Assembly: GCF_000384315.1 (NCBI RefSeq)
Contig: NZ_ARVW01000001.1
Location: 503,745 to 567,744, forward strand
Source: Amycolatopsis nigrescens CSC17Ta-90
Lineage (GTDB): Bacteria; Actinomycetota; Actinomycetes; Mycobacteriales; Pseudonocardiaceae
Reading direction: 5' to 3'
DNA length: 64,000 bases
Every line of letters begins with the position of its first letter. The first letter of the stretch is position 1. Made by a program: the position numbers and the translations under genes. The notes under the pieces were generated by a model. The model was not told the origin of the DNA, did no database searches, and was given only the letters and a program-made list of their open reading frames with translations. Shown here piece after piece: positions 45,591 through 54,670 of this stretch.

Positions 45591-45920
45591 TCAGCCGCCG
45601 TCGTAACCGGCCGAGCCCGCGTCGAAACCGGCATCGAAACCGGCGCCGTACCCGTCCTGATAGTCGTCACCGTCGTCGTCGAGCGCTTCACTGGCCACCC
45701 AGCCGGCCAGCGCGGCGGCCTGCACGTAGGGCGCGGCCTGGCCGGCGATCCTGGCCGCCTTCCTGGTCCGCTGCCACTTCTCCGGCACCGGTTCACCCGG
45801 CGCCGGTTCCGGCTCGCCGGCCGGACGGTCGGTGCGCCACGGCGTCTCCTCGGGCCGGATGTCCGCCAGCCACTGCGCCGTGGGGTCGTCCTCGTCACCC
45901 TGCTTCGCCCGCTCGGTCAT
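45591..45920 (-). CDS. Small acidic hypothetical protein
   Basis: 109 residues, acidic at both ends with a short hydrophobic middle (AAPYVQAAALAGWVAS). The C-terminus is a DGYGAGFDAGFDAGSAGYDGG low-complexity stretch, split here as DGYGAGFDAG and FDAGSAGYDGG. It follows the next gene on the same strand by 28 bp. No family is recognised. Confidence 0.6.
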   Translation of the reverse strand: MTERAKQGDEDDPTAQWLADIRPEETPWRTDRPAGEPEPAPGEPVPEKWQRTRKAARIAGQAAPYVQAAALAGWVASEALDDDGDDYQDGYGAGFDAGFDAGSAGYDGG

Positions 45921-45948
45921 GGGCTACACGATGGCACCCGGCGCACGG

Positions 45949-46584
45949 TTAGAACAGCAGCGGCAGCAGCGCGTGCCGCCGTTTGAGCACCGCGCCGTAC
46001 CGCGCGTCCAGCCGCATCCACGAGTCGGTGGCGGTCACCCGCACCACGTCGTCGGTGACCGTGGAGTCCAGGAAGCCCATACCGGACAACGCGAACAGGC
46101 ACCGCAGCTGCACCTTGACCTCGAGCGGGCCCTCGCTGACGGTCAGCACCGCCTGATCCATCAGCGAGGCCGGCGGGGTCCCGTGCGGGCCGACGTTGTC
46201 CTTGGCCAGCGCCACCCCGCGATCGGCGAGGTCGGCGACCACCGCGACCGGCAGCTCGTCCACCCGCTGCCAGCCGGCGCCGGCCGGCAGCTCCGAGTGC
46301 CACATCAGGTCGCGCGGCGGACCGGGGTCCATCTTCTCCCCACCGGCCACGGTCAGCGCGGCCAGCAGCTCGCTGCCGGACACGGTGACATCCGTTGGGG
46401 TCACCGAACCGGCCACCGCCCTGGTCGCCAGCACCTCGAACGGCGTGGCCACCCACGCCTCCACCACCCCGGGCGCCCGAGCGCGCAGCCGCACCACCGT
46501 CTGGCCGTCCAGCCGGACCGCGCGGGCCACGAAGGCGCCGAGGGTCTCCCGGTCCGCGGGATCGGGAATGCGCAGCTCAGTCAC
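45949..46584 (-). CDS. Conserved hypothetical protein
   Basis: 211 residues, high-GC codon use and no membrane segments or recognised motif. Short strands alternating with helices (AVRLDGQTVVRLRARAPGVVEAWVATPFEVL) suggest a compact cytosolic domain. It overlaps the end of the thioesterase gene by 8 bp, so thioesterase, this gene and the NAD-GDH form one transcript. Confidence 0.7.
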   Translation of the reverse strand: MTELRIPDPADRETLGAFVARAVRLDGQTVVRLRARAPGVVEAWVATPFEVLATRAVAGSVTPTDVTVSGSELLAALTVAGGEKMDPGPPRDLMWHSELPAGAGWQRVDELPVAVVADLADRGVALAKDNVGPHGTPPASLMDQAVLTVSEGPLEVKVQLRCLFALSGMGFLDSTVTDDVVRVTATDSWMRLDARYGAVLKRRHALLPLLF

Positions 46585-47023
46585 TCTTGTCTCCCGGCTC
46601 CTGCCAGTCCAGTTGCTTCGCGAGGAACTCGCGCTCAGCCTCGGTCAGCCTGCGCGGCCGCTGCTGCTCGACGTCGTACGGGGCCAGCACGGTCTCCGCG
46701 GTCACCGCGAGCCGGTCGGTTTCGGACGGTCCACCGTGCACACGGTAGTCCAGGGTGAACGAGGCGAACTTGAGCTCCCGCAGGGTGATCTCCACCCGCA
46801 CGTCCTCGTGCGCGAGCACGATCGGCGCGCGGTAGCGCACCGCGAGCCGGACCACCACGATGCCCTTGGGCAGCTCGGTGAGCCCGGCGCGCAGCGCGCC
46901 GTCGAACAGCAGCGGGACCCTGGCCTCTTCCAGCAGGGTCACCACGTTCGCGTGGTTGACATGGCCGAAGGGGTCCATGTCCGACCAGCGCGGCCGGACC
47001 ATCGAGACGATCGGCACCCTCAC
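46577..47023 (-). CDS. 4HBT-type acyl-CoA thioesterase
   Basis: 148 residues from a GTG at 47023 that overlaps the NAD-GDH stop by GTGA, so translation is coupled. The hot-dog fold catalytic region SDMDPFGHVNHANVVTLLEEAR carries the Asp of the 4-hydroxybenzoyl-CoA type (YbgC/FadM-like). Members hydrolyse acyl-CoA thioesters. Longer frames run into the upstream gene and are discarded. Confidence 0.88.
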   Translation of the reverse strand: MRVPIVSMVRPRWSDMDPFGHVNHANVVTLLEEARVPLLFDGALRAGLTELPKGIVVVRLAVRYRAPIVLAHEDVRVEITLRELKFASFTLDYRVHGGPSETDRLAVTAETVLAPYDVEQQRPRRLTEAEREFLAKQLDWQEPGDKSD

Positions 47024-50000
47024 CTCACCGTACTGCGGATCTGACGGGCCGCCACGGACAGCGTGGCCAGGTCCAGCCTGCCGGAACGGTGGATCTCGTC
47101 CAGCGCCACCCTGGCCCTGGCCAGCCGCGAGGCGTTGCTCTTCTCCCACTGGGCGATCTTCTCGTCCGCCGAGTCACCGGGATCGCTGTGCCGCAGCGCG
47201 TCCAGGGTCATCGCTCGCAGCGAGGAGTACAGGTCGTCGCGCAGCGCCAACCTGGCCAGCGCGTGCCAGCGGTTGCCGCGCTCCAGCAGGCTGATCGACG
47301 TGAGCATCTTGTCCACGTCGAGGTGGTCCGAAAGCGCGAAGTACAGCTCCGCGGTCTCGGTGGTGCTGCGCTCGTCGGCCACCGCGCCGTCCTGCTCGGC
47401 GAGCTCGGCCACCTCGGTCACGTCCAGCAGGCCGTAGCCGTGCAGCAGCCCGGCGATCCGCCGCGCGGTGGGCTCGGGCACGCCCTGGGACATCAGCCGT
47501 TCGAGGTTCTGGCGCACCGACTCCGCCTCGCGGCCCCGGAGCAGCTCACCGACCTTGGGCACCAGCTCGTGCACGGCGGGGCCGAACCTGGCGATCTCCG
47601 AGCCCACCGCGAGCGGCTGCGGCCGGTTGGTCAGGAACCACCGCGCGGCCCGGTCCAGCAGCCGCCTGGTCTCCAGCATCATCTCGTCGGCGACCTCGGT
47701 GGACACCACGTTGTCCAGCGCCTCGATCTCCGACCACAGCGACGGCAGGTCGAACACGCGGGTGACCACGGCGTAGGCCCGCACCGCGTCGGTGGCGGTC
47801 GCGTTCATCTCCTCGCTCAGCCGGAACGCGAAGGAGACACCCGCCCCGTCCACCACCTCGTTCACCAGCAGGGTGGTGATGATCTGCCGGTGCAGCGGGT
47901 GCTCGGCGATCCGGTCGCCGAAGCGTTCCCGCAGCGGGCGCGGGAAGTACTCCGGCAGCCGCCCGGCGAAGGCGTCCGCGTCGGGCAGGTCGCTGGCCAG
48001 CAGCTCGTCCTTGAGGTCGAGCTTGACGTGCGCGAGCAGCGTCGCCAGCTCCGGCGAAGTCAGCCCTTCACCCGCCTTGTCCAGCCGTTTGAAGGACGCG
48101 GGGCTCGGCAGCGCCTCCAGTTCGCGGTCCAGCGCGCCGGCCCGCTCCAGCGCCGCGACCAGCCGCTCGTGCACCGACATCATCGCGACGGCGTGCGCCC
48201 GGCTGATCCCGAGCACCGCGTTCTGCCGGTAGTTGTCGGTCAGCACCAGCTCGCCGACCTCGTCGGTCATCTCCATCAGCAGCTCGTTGCGCTGCTCGCG
48301 CTCCAACTCCCCGGTGCTCACCAGGTGATCCAGCAGGATCTTGATGTTCACCTCGTGGTCGGAGCAATCCACCCCGGCCGAGTTGTCCAGCGCATCGGTG
48401 TTGATCTTGCCGCCGTTGCGGGCGAACTCGATCCGGCCGAGCTGGGTCAGTCCCAGGTTGCCGCCTTCACCGACCACCTTGGCCCGCAGCTCGTTGCCGT
48501 TCACCCGCAGCGCGTCGTTGGCCTTGTCCCCGGCGGCCGCGTGACTTTCGGTCTCCGCCTTGACGTAGGTGCCGATCCCGCCGTTCCAGAGCAGGTCAAC
48601 CGGGGCCAGCAGGATGGCCCGCATCAGGTCCGCGGGCGCCAGCTTCCGCACATCCTCGGCCAGGCCGAGCGCCTCGCGCACCTGCGGGCTGATCGGGATC
48701 GTCTTCGCGCTGCGAAGGTAGATCCCGCCGCCTTCGCTGAGCAGCGAGCGGTCGTAGTCGTCCCAGGAAGAGCGCGGCAGGTCGAACAGCCGGCGCCGCT
48801 CCGCGTACGACGCCGCGGTGTCCGGATTCGGGTCCAGGAACACGTGCATGTGGTTGAACGCGGCGACCAGCTTGATGTGCTCGGAGAGCAGCATGCCGTT
48901 GCCGAACACGTCCCCGGCCATGTCCCCGATGCCGACCACGGTGAACTCTTCGGCCTGGGTGTCGGTGCCCAGCTCGCGGAAGTGCCGTTTGACGCTCTCC
49001 CAGGCACCTTTCGCGGTGATGCCCATCGCCTTGTGGTCGTAGCCCACCGAGCCGCCGGAGGCGAACGCGTCGCCGAGCCAGAACCGGTAGCTCGCGGAGA
49101 CCTCGTTGGCGATGTCGGAGAACTTCGCGGTGCCCTTGTCCGCCGCCACCACCAGATAGCTGTCGTCGCCGTCGTAGCGCACCACGTCCGGCGCCGGCAC
49201 CGTCCTGCCTTCGACCAGGTTGTCGGTCAGGTCCAGCAGGCCGGAGATGAACATCCGGTAGCAGGCGATGCCCTCGGTGAGCTGCGCGTCCCGGTCCAGG
49301 CTCACGTCACCGGTCGCGGCCGGCGGGCGCTTCACCACGAACCCGCCCTTCGCGCCGACCGGCACGATCACCGCGTTCTTCACGGCCTGCGCCTTGACCA
49401 GGCCGAGGATCTCGGTGCGGAAGTCCTCCCGGCGGTCCGACCAGCGCAGCCCGCCGCGGGCCACCGCGCCGAACCGGAGGTGCACCCCCTCCACCCTGGG
49501 CGAGTAGACGAAGATCTCGAACTTCGGCCGGGGCTCCGGCAGGTCCGGCACGCCCTGCGGGTCCAGCTTGATGGCCAGGTACGGCCTTGCCGCGCCGTCC
49601 GCGCCGGTGACGTGGTAGTTCGTGCGCAGGGTCGCGCTGATCACCGACATCAGCCGGCGCAGGATCCGGTCCGCGTCGAGGCTGGTGACGTCGTCGATCA
49701 TCGCCGCGATCTCGGTGAGCTGGGCCTGCGTCTGCTCGTCCCGCTGCTCACCGGCCTTGGCCGGGTTGAAGCGGTGCTCGAACAGCCGCAGCAGCGCGGT
49801 CGCGATGTGCGTGTGCGCGAGCACGGTGTTCTCGATGTACTCCTGCGAGTACGGGCTCCCGGCCTGACGCAGGTAGCGCGAATAGGCGCGCAGCACGCTG
49901 ACCTGGCGCCAGGTCAGCCCGGCCCGCAGCACCAGCGCGCTGAGCCCGTCGGACTCGCAGTCACCGTGCCAGGCGGCGCTGAACGCGTCCTGGAAACGGC

Positions 50001-52029
50001 CCTGCAGGTCGTGTTCGGCGCGCTCGCTGATCTCTTCGAGCACCTTCTGCTCGATCCGCAGCCCGAAGTCGTAGATCCAGGACCGGGCACCGTCCTCGCG
50101 GCGCAGCTCATACGGCCGCTCGTCGACGACCTCTACCCCGGTCCGCTGCAGCAGCGGCAGCACGGTGGACAGGGTCACCCCTTCGCCGAGCAGGTAGAGC
50201 TTGAACCGCCGCTCCCCCGGCGCGGCGCCAGCCGGCACGTAGAACGACATCTCCAGGTCGTGGTCGCCGGAGAGCGACTCCAGCTTGCGCAGGTCGGCCA
50301 GTGCCTCGGCGGCGGAGTAGTCCTCCTTGTACGCCTCGGGGAACACGCCCGCGTACCGCTGCCCCTGCTCGGCCGCCGACTCCTCCCCCTGCACGCCGAC
50401 CGCCACCCCGGACTCGCCGGCCCGCTCCCGGCGCTCGGCCAGGATCGCCTCGACCATCAGGTCGTCCCAGCTGCGCATCGCGGTGTTCAGCCGTTCCTGG
50501 ATGCGCAGGGTGTCCGGCTCGACCCGGCTGGCCGGGTCGGTGTGCACCACGAAGTAGACCTGGGCCAGCAGGGTCTCGCCGACCCTGGTGCCGTACTCGA
50601 GGTGAGTGCCCTCCAGCTCCTCCAGCAGCACCTCCTGCATCGCCAGCCGCGATTTCGTGGTGTACCGGTCGCGCGGCAGGAACACCAGGCAGGAGTAGAA
50701 CCGGCCGTAGGTGTCCCGGCGCAGGAACAGCCGCAGCCGCCGCCGGTCCGACAGGGTGATCACCCCGGTCGTGGTGGCGTAGAGCGAGTCCGTGTCCGCC
50801 GAGAAGAGATCCGCGCGCGGCCAGTTCTGCAGCACCTCGAGCATGCGCTGGCCGGAGTAGGACTCCATCGGGAAACCGGCGCGGTGGATCACTTCGCGCA
50901 CCCGGCCGGAGATCACCGGGATGTCCAGCACGTCCTCGTAGAGCGCCTTGGTGGTGAACATGCCCAGGAAACGGTGTTCACCGGTGACGTTGCCGCGCTC
51001 GTCGAAGGTCTTCACGCCGACGTAGTAGGGGTAGATCGGGCGGTGCACCGTGGACGGCGCGCTGGCCTGGGTCAGCACCAGCAGGGTCGGCGCGAGCGCG
51101 TTGGCCGCGATGTCCGGCCCGGCGGTGAGCCCGCGCGCGGCCAGGCTGTCCTGGCGCAGCACACCGAGCCCGGAGGCCAGCACCGCGCGCAGCGCCGGCT
51201 CGTCCACTCCCTCGTCGGGGTGATCGACTAGTTCGTATCGGCGGTAGCCGAGGAAGGTGAAGTGCTCGCCGGCCAGCCAGTAGAGCAGTTCCGCGCCCTC
51301 GGCGACCTCGGCCGCGGACAGCGGCGGCGGGTTGCTCTCCAGTTCGATGGCCAGGTCGCGGGCGGCCTGCGCCATCTTTTCCGAGTCCTCGACGACCTCG
51401 CGCACGTCGCCGATCACCGACCCCAGCCGGTTGTCCAGCTCCCTGGCCCGGTTCGGGTCGGTGATCAGGTCGATCTCGACGTACATCCAGGATTCCGCGG
51501 CGGCGCCGGACGGCGGGTCGGCCGCGTCCGCGGTCGGGTGGATCTCCAGCAGCTCACCGGTCAGGTCGCGGCTGACCACGACGATCGGGTGCACGATCCG
51601 GTGCACCTGGACCCCGTCGCGGGAGAACTGCGCGGCCACCGAATCCACCAGGTAGGGCATGTCGTCGGTGACGACCTGGACGACGGTGGCCTCGCGGGTC
51701 CAGCCGTCCTCCGCGGTGGTCGGGTTCAGCAGCCGCACGGCGGGCCGTCCCGGCATCCGCTGCTGGGCCAGCGCCTGGTGCGAGCGGACCGCGCCGACGA
51801 GGTCCACCGGGTCGTCGCCGAGTACCTCTTCGGCCGGGATGTGCCGGTAGTACAAGCGAATCAGGTCGCCGATATCGGGGGCCTGTGCCGCGGCGGCGTC
51901 GATGAGCTCGTCCCGGATCTGCTCCAGGCTGGCCGATCTTGGTAGCGGGGCATCGCCCTCGGTCCCGGTGGTCGAACCGGACCGGGGCGTGGTTCCCGTC
52001 GAACTCAGGTCAGGCAATTTTCTCTCCAA
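47020..52029 (-). CDS. gdh: NAD-specific glutamate dehydrogenase, 180 kDa class
   Basis: 1,669 residues, the usual size of this class. The N-terminal half contains ACT-like regulatory segments; the catalytic domain lies around residues 800-1200. Landmarks are KFEIFVYSPRVEGVHLRFGAVARGGLRWSDRREDFRTEILGLVKAQAVKNAVIVPVGAKGGFVVKRPP, the GGLRWSDR and PVGAKGG blocks of the class, and GIGDMAGDVFGNGMLLS. It oxidises glutamate to 2-oxoglutarate with NAD. It is the first gene of a unit with the coupled thioesterase. The long open frame on the opposite strand is a codon-bias shadow. Confidence 0.95.
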   Translation of the reverse strand: MERKLPDLSSTGTTPRSGSTTGTEGDAPLPRSASLEQIRDELIDAAAAQAPDIGDLIRLYYRHIPAEEVLGDDPVDLVGAVRSHQALAQQRMPGRPAVRLLNPTTAEDGWTREATVVQVVTDDMPYLVDSVAAQFSRDGVQVHRIVHPIVVVSRDLTGELLEIHPTADAADPPSGAAAESWMYVEIDLITDPNRARELDNRLGSVIGDVREVVEDSEKMAQAARDLAIELESNPPPLSAAEVAEGAELLYWLAGEHFTFLGYRRYELVDHPDEGVDEPALRAVLASGLGVLRQDSLAARGLTAGPDIAANALAPTLLVLTQASAPSTVHRPIYPYYVGVKTFDERGNVTGEHRFLGMFTTKALYEDVLDIPVISGRVREVIHRAGFPMESYSGQRMLEVLQNWPRADLFSADTDSLYATTTGVITLSDRRRLRLFLRRDTYGRFYSCLVFLPRDRYTTKSRLAMQEVLLEELEGTHLEYGTRVGETLLAQVYFVVHTDPASRVEPDTLRIQERLNTAMRSWDDLMVEAILAERRERAGESGVAVGVQGEESAAEQGQRYAGVFPEAYKEDYSAAEALADLRKLESLSGDHDLEMSFYVPAGAAPGERRFKLYLLGEGVTLSTVLPLLQRTGVEVVDERPYELRREDGARSWIYDFGLRIEQKVLEEISERAEHDLQGRFQDAFSAAWHGDCESDGLSALVLRAGLTWRQVSVLRAYSRYLRQAGSPYSQEYIENTVLAHTHIATALLRLFEHRFNPAKAGEQRDEQTQAQLTEIAAMIDDVTSLDADRILRRLMSVISATLRTNYHVTGADGAARPYLAIKLDPQGVPDLPEPRPKFEIFVYSPRVEGVHLRFGAVARGGLRWSDRREDFRTEILGLVKAQAVKNAVIVPVGAKGGFVVKRPPAATGDVSLDRDAQLTEGIACYRMFISGLLDLTDNLVEGRTVPAPDVVRYDGDDSYLVVAADKGTAKFSDIANEVSASYRFWLGDAFASGGSVGYDHKAMGITAKGAWESVKRHFRELGTDTQAEEFTVVGIGDMAGDVFGNGMLLSEHIKLVAAFNHMHVFLDPNPDTAASYAERRRLFDLPRSSWDDYDRSLLSEGGGIYLRSAKTIPISPQVREALGLAEDVRKLAPADLMRAILLAPVDLLWNGGIGTYVKAETESHAAAGDKANDALRVNGNELRAKVVGEGGNLGLTQLGRIEFARNGGKINTDALDNSAGVDCSDHEVNIKILLDHLVSTGELEREQRNELLMEMTDEVGELVLTDNYRQNAVLGISRAHAVAMMSVHERLVAALERAGALDRELEALPSPASFKRLDKAGEGLTSPELATLLAHVKLDLKDELLASDLPDADAFAGRLPEYFPRPLRERFGDRIAEHPLHRQIITTLLVNEVVDGAGVSFAFRLSEEMNATATDAVRAYAVVTRVFDLPSLWSEIEALDNVVSTEVADEMMLETRRLLDRAARWFLTNRPQPLAVGSEIARFGPAVHELVPKVGELLRGREAESVRQNLERLMSQGVPEPTARRIAGLLHGYGLLDVTEVAELAEQDGAVADERSTTETAELYFALSDHLDVDKMLTSISLLERGNRWHALARLALRDDLYSSLRAMTLDALRHSDPGDSADEKIAQWEKSNASRLARARVALDEIHRSGRLDLATLSVAARQIRSTVR

Positions 52030-52175
52030 GACACCGCGATGTGCCGAACGAACCCCACACTAGATGGCTCACCCAAGGCCGTCGCACAAGACCACAGCGT
52101 TGCGTGATCGGTGCAGAAGACCGTTCACCGCATGCGAAGTACGGCTCATCCGGTGCCCGCTGACCGTGCCGGATC

Positions 52176-54602
52176 CTAGAACCCGTCGCGGTGCAGGCCG
52201 TTCTCCCTGCCGTCGTAACCGGAACCGTGGCCGCGACCGTGCCCGTTGACCGGACGCGGGTCGCCATGGTCCGACTGCGAACCGAGCCGTTTCACCAACG
52301 CCGCCGCGCTGGAGGTGCCGGCCTGGTGCTCAGCGAGTGCCCTGGCCAGCAGCTCCGCCAGCCCGGCGTCGGGCGGCGGCTCGTCCGCGGAGATCGCTTT
52401 CGCGTAGTCCGCGCCGAACGGCTGGCCGAAGTCGTTGTCCTGGTACGTCGCGCCGCTTCCCCACGAGGGCTCGGCCGAAGCGGAGGAACCGTTCAACTCC
52501 TCCAGCGGCGCCAGTGACGGTGGCAGCCGCAACCGCGGCAGCCAGTCGTCGCCAACGGCCGAGGTCCGTTCCGATTCGGTGACCGGTCGTTCATGATCGC
52601 CGGACGGCTGCGGCGTTTCCGGCGGGTCCGGCTCGCGTCGCGGTGCGACGGGTTCGGGCGCGGTGAACTCCGCGAGTTCGGCGAACTCGGCCGCTTCCTT
52701 GCTGCGCGGGGTCTTCTCCTCGGCTGGTGCGCCGGGATCGACGCCGTCGGTGGCGCGCCTGCGGCCGCCGCCGGAGCCGGCCGAGATGCCCAGCCGATCC
52801 AGTACTGACTTGGCGGCCACCGAGCCGTGTTCGGAGTCGTGGCGGGTCCGCTGCGCCGGTGCCGCCGGCTCGGAGTACGAACGCCTTTCCCACCAGTCGT
52901 CGCTGGTGTCCCTCGCCACCGGCGCGGGCTCGGCGGGCTCGGGTGCGGACGGCGGTGGCGCGAGCTCACGGGACCAGCTGACTTCCTCCGCGGGAGCCGC
53001 TTCACGGGACCAGTCCACCTGCGGCGCGGACCTCGCCTCACGCGACCAGTTCACTTCGGCCGCAGGCGCGGCCTCACGCGTCCACGATACTTCCGGCGCC
53101 GCTTCGCGAGACCAGGCCACTTCCGGCGCAGGCGCCGTTTCACGCGACCAGCTCACCTGCGGCGCGGGCGAAGGCTCGCGGGACCAGTGCACTTCGGCCG
53201 CGGGTTCCCGGGACCACGCCACTTCCGGCGCCGGTTCCGGTGCGGTGGACCGGGTCACTTTCGGTGCGGGCTCGGGCTCCCGCGCCCAGGCGACCTGCGG
53301 TGCAGGTTCGGCGGCCGGTGCGGGCGCGAGTTTCAGCTCGGGCACGGCCGTCACCGGGAACCGTTCCGCCACCGGCTCGGCAACCATGGCCGGTGCCGGC
53401 TCCGGCTGGCGTTCGACCTGCCGCGCGGGGGCGGGCGGGGACTGCTCGAGGACCTCCGCCACGTCGAGGGGCGCCTGCTCGCCGGAGCCGAACTCGGCGG
53501 CCAGCACCCCGCAGGCCTGGCGGCGCTGCCTGCCGTAGATCTGTTCCGCGGTGCGGGCCTGGCGCAGGCAGTCGATCGCGTCGGCCGCGCTGCCCACCTG
53601 TTCCTCGACGCTGGACAGCTCCAGCCACAGCCGCGCGGTGAGCGCCCGCAGCCCGTGCCGTTCGGTGTCGTGCAACGCCGCGCGCAGCAGCGTGGTCGCC
53701 GCCGCACCGGCCCCGGACGGCAGCAGCACCCGGGTGGCGACCGCGAGCCGCAGCCAGCCGAGCGGGGCGATGCAGGCCGCCCTCGCCGGTGCGTCCAGTA
53801 CCGGCTGCGCGAGCTCCATCGCCAGCTCGGTGTCGCCGCGGTCGAGCAGGGTGGCGACCAGCTGGAGCACCAGCCGCACCTGCGCGAGCCCGCCGTCGGT
53901 GCCGGGGTTCTCCAACTGTTCGAGCAGTCCCAAGCCGGTCCGTGCCGCGTCCGCCGCGCCGGTCAGGTCGCCGTGCCGCCGCCGGTGTGCCGAGATCGCG
54001 ACCCTGAGCAGGGCGCGCACCACCAGCCTGGCGTCCGGGTCGAGCCCTTCGTCGTCCGAGCAGAGCCGGTCCGCCTCCCGCAGCGCGCGGTCCAGCTCGG
54101 GCTTGCGGCCGAACTGCGCGAGGCAGCCGACCAGCTGCACCATGGCGGCCGCGCGCTCGGCGGGCCGCTGGCCCGGCACCGCCAGCGCCGGGCGCAGCAC
54201 GGCAAGCCCGGACAGCGGCGCGCCCACGCTGCGCGCGCAGATCGCCAGGTCGGTCCGGATCCCGGCGGCCAGCACCCGGTCCCCCGCGGCCTCCGCCGCC
54301 CGCAGCGCGACCACCGCACGTGCCACCGTGGCCGCGCGGTCGCCCAGCCGGACCCTGGCGGAGACCACCAGTGCCTCGGCACGGACCCACAGCTCGTCCG
54401 AACCGGCGGACTCGGCCAGTGCCACGGCTCGCTCCCCGAGCACCATCGCCACTTCCGGTGCCCACAGCCGCAGGCCGGTGGCACCGCTGAGGAGCCGCTC
54501 GACCGAGTAAGGCCCCGAGGAAAATCCGTCGCCCGCCGTCGCCGAACCGCGCGCCCGGTAACCGGGGGACGCGCTCGGTCTGGTGTGCTTGCTGGCTACC
54601 AC
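52176..54602 (-). CDS. TPR-like protein with WSRE repeat tract
   Basis: 808 residues. The first 400 are helical and Ala/Leu-rich in a TPR-like pattern (AVVALRAAEAAGDRVLAAGIRTDLAICARSVG). Residues about 434-547 contain ten imperfect 10-14-residue units built around [VA]-x-W-S-R-E-x-A-P. The remainder is acidic and Pro-rich with a Gly/His-rich end. I do not recognise a family; it may be a scaffold. It lies between gdh and ettA on the same strand. Confidence 0.7.
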   Translation of the reverse strand: MVASKHTRPSASPGYRARGSATAGDGFSSGPYSVERLLSGATGLRLWAPEVAMVLGERAVALAESAGSDELWVRAEALVVSARVRLGDRAATVARAVVALRAAEAAGDRVLAAGIRTDLAICARSVGAPLSGLAVLRPALAVPGQRPAERAAAMVQLVGCLAQFGRKPELDRALREADRLCSDDEGLDPDARLVVRALLRVAISAHRRRHGDLTGAADAARTGLGLLEQLENPGTDGGLAQVRLVLQLVATLLDRGDTELAMELAQPVLDAPARAACIAPLGWLRLAVATRVLLPSGAGAAATTLLRAALHDTERHGLRALTARLWLELSSVEEQVGSAADAIDCLRQARTAEQIYGRQRRQACGVLAAEFGSGEQAPLDVAEVLEQSPPAPARQVERQPEPAPAMVAEPVAERFPVTAVPELKLAPAPAAEPAPQVAWAREPEPAPKVTRSTAPEPAPEVAWSREPAAEVHWSREPSPAPQVSWSRETAPAPEVAWSREAAPEVSWTREAAPAAEVNWSREARSAPQVDWSREAAPAEEVSWSRELAPPPSAPEPAEPAPVARDTSDDWWERRSYSEPAAPAQRTRHDSEHGSVAAKSVLDRLGISAGSGGGRRRATDGVDPGAPAEEKTPRSKEAAEFAELAEFTAPEPVAPRREPDPPETPQPSGDHERPVTESERTSAVGDDWLPRLRLPPSLAPLEELNGSSASAEPSWGSGATYQDNDFGQPFGADYAKAISADEPPPDAGLAELLARALAEHQAGTSSAAALVKRLGSQSDHGDPRPVNGHGRGHGSGYDGRENGLHRDGF

Positions 54603-54670
54603 GGGGACTCCGCTCAGTCTTGGCTCAAGCGTGCTCGCTCAGCGGTCTTTCACCACTATCACGGGCGAAC

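Noticed and set aside
47089..51231. Very long open frame antisense to the NAD-glutamate dehydrogenase gene
   Set aside because: It is the expected high-GC shadow of a well supported coding frame; its translation is Arg/Gly/His-rich and without motifs or a ribosome site.
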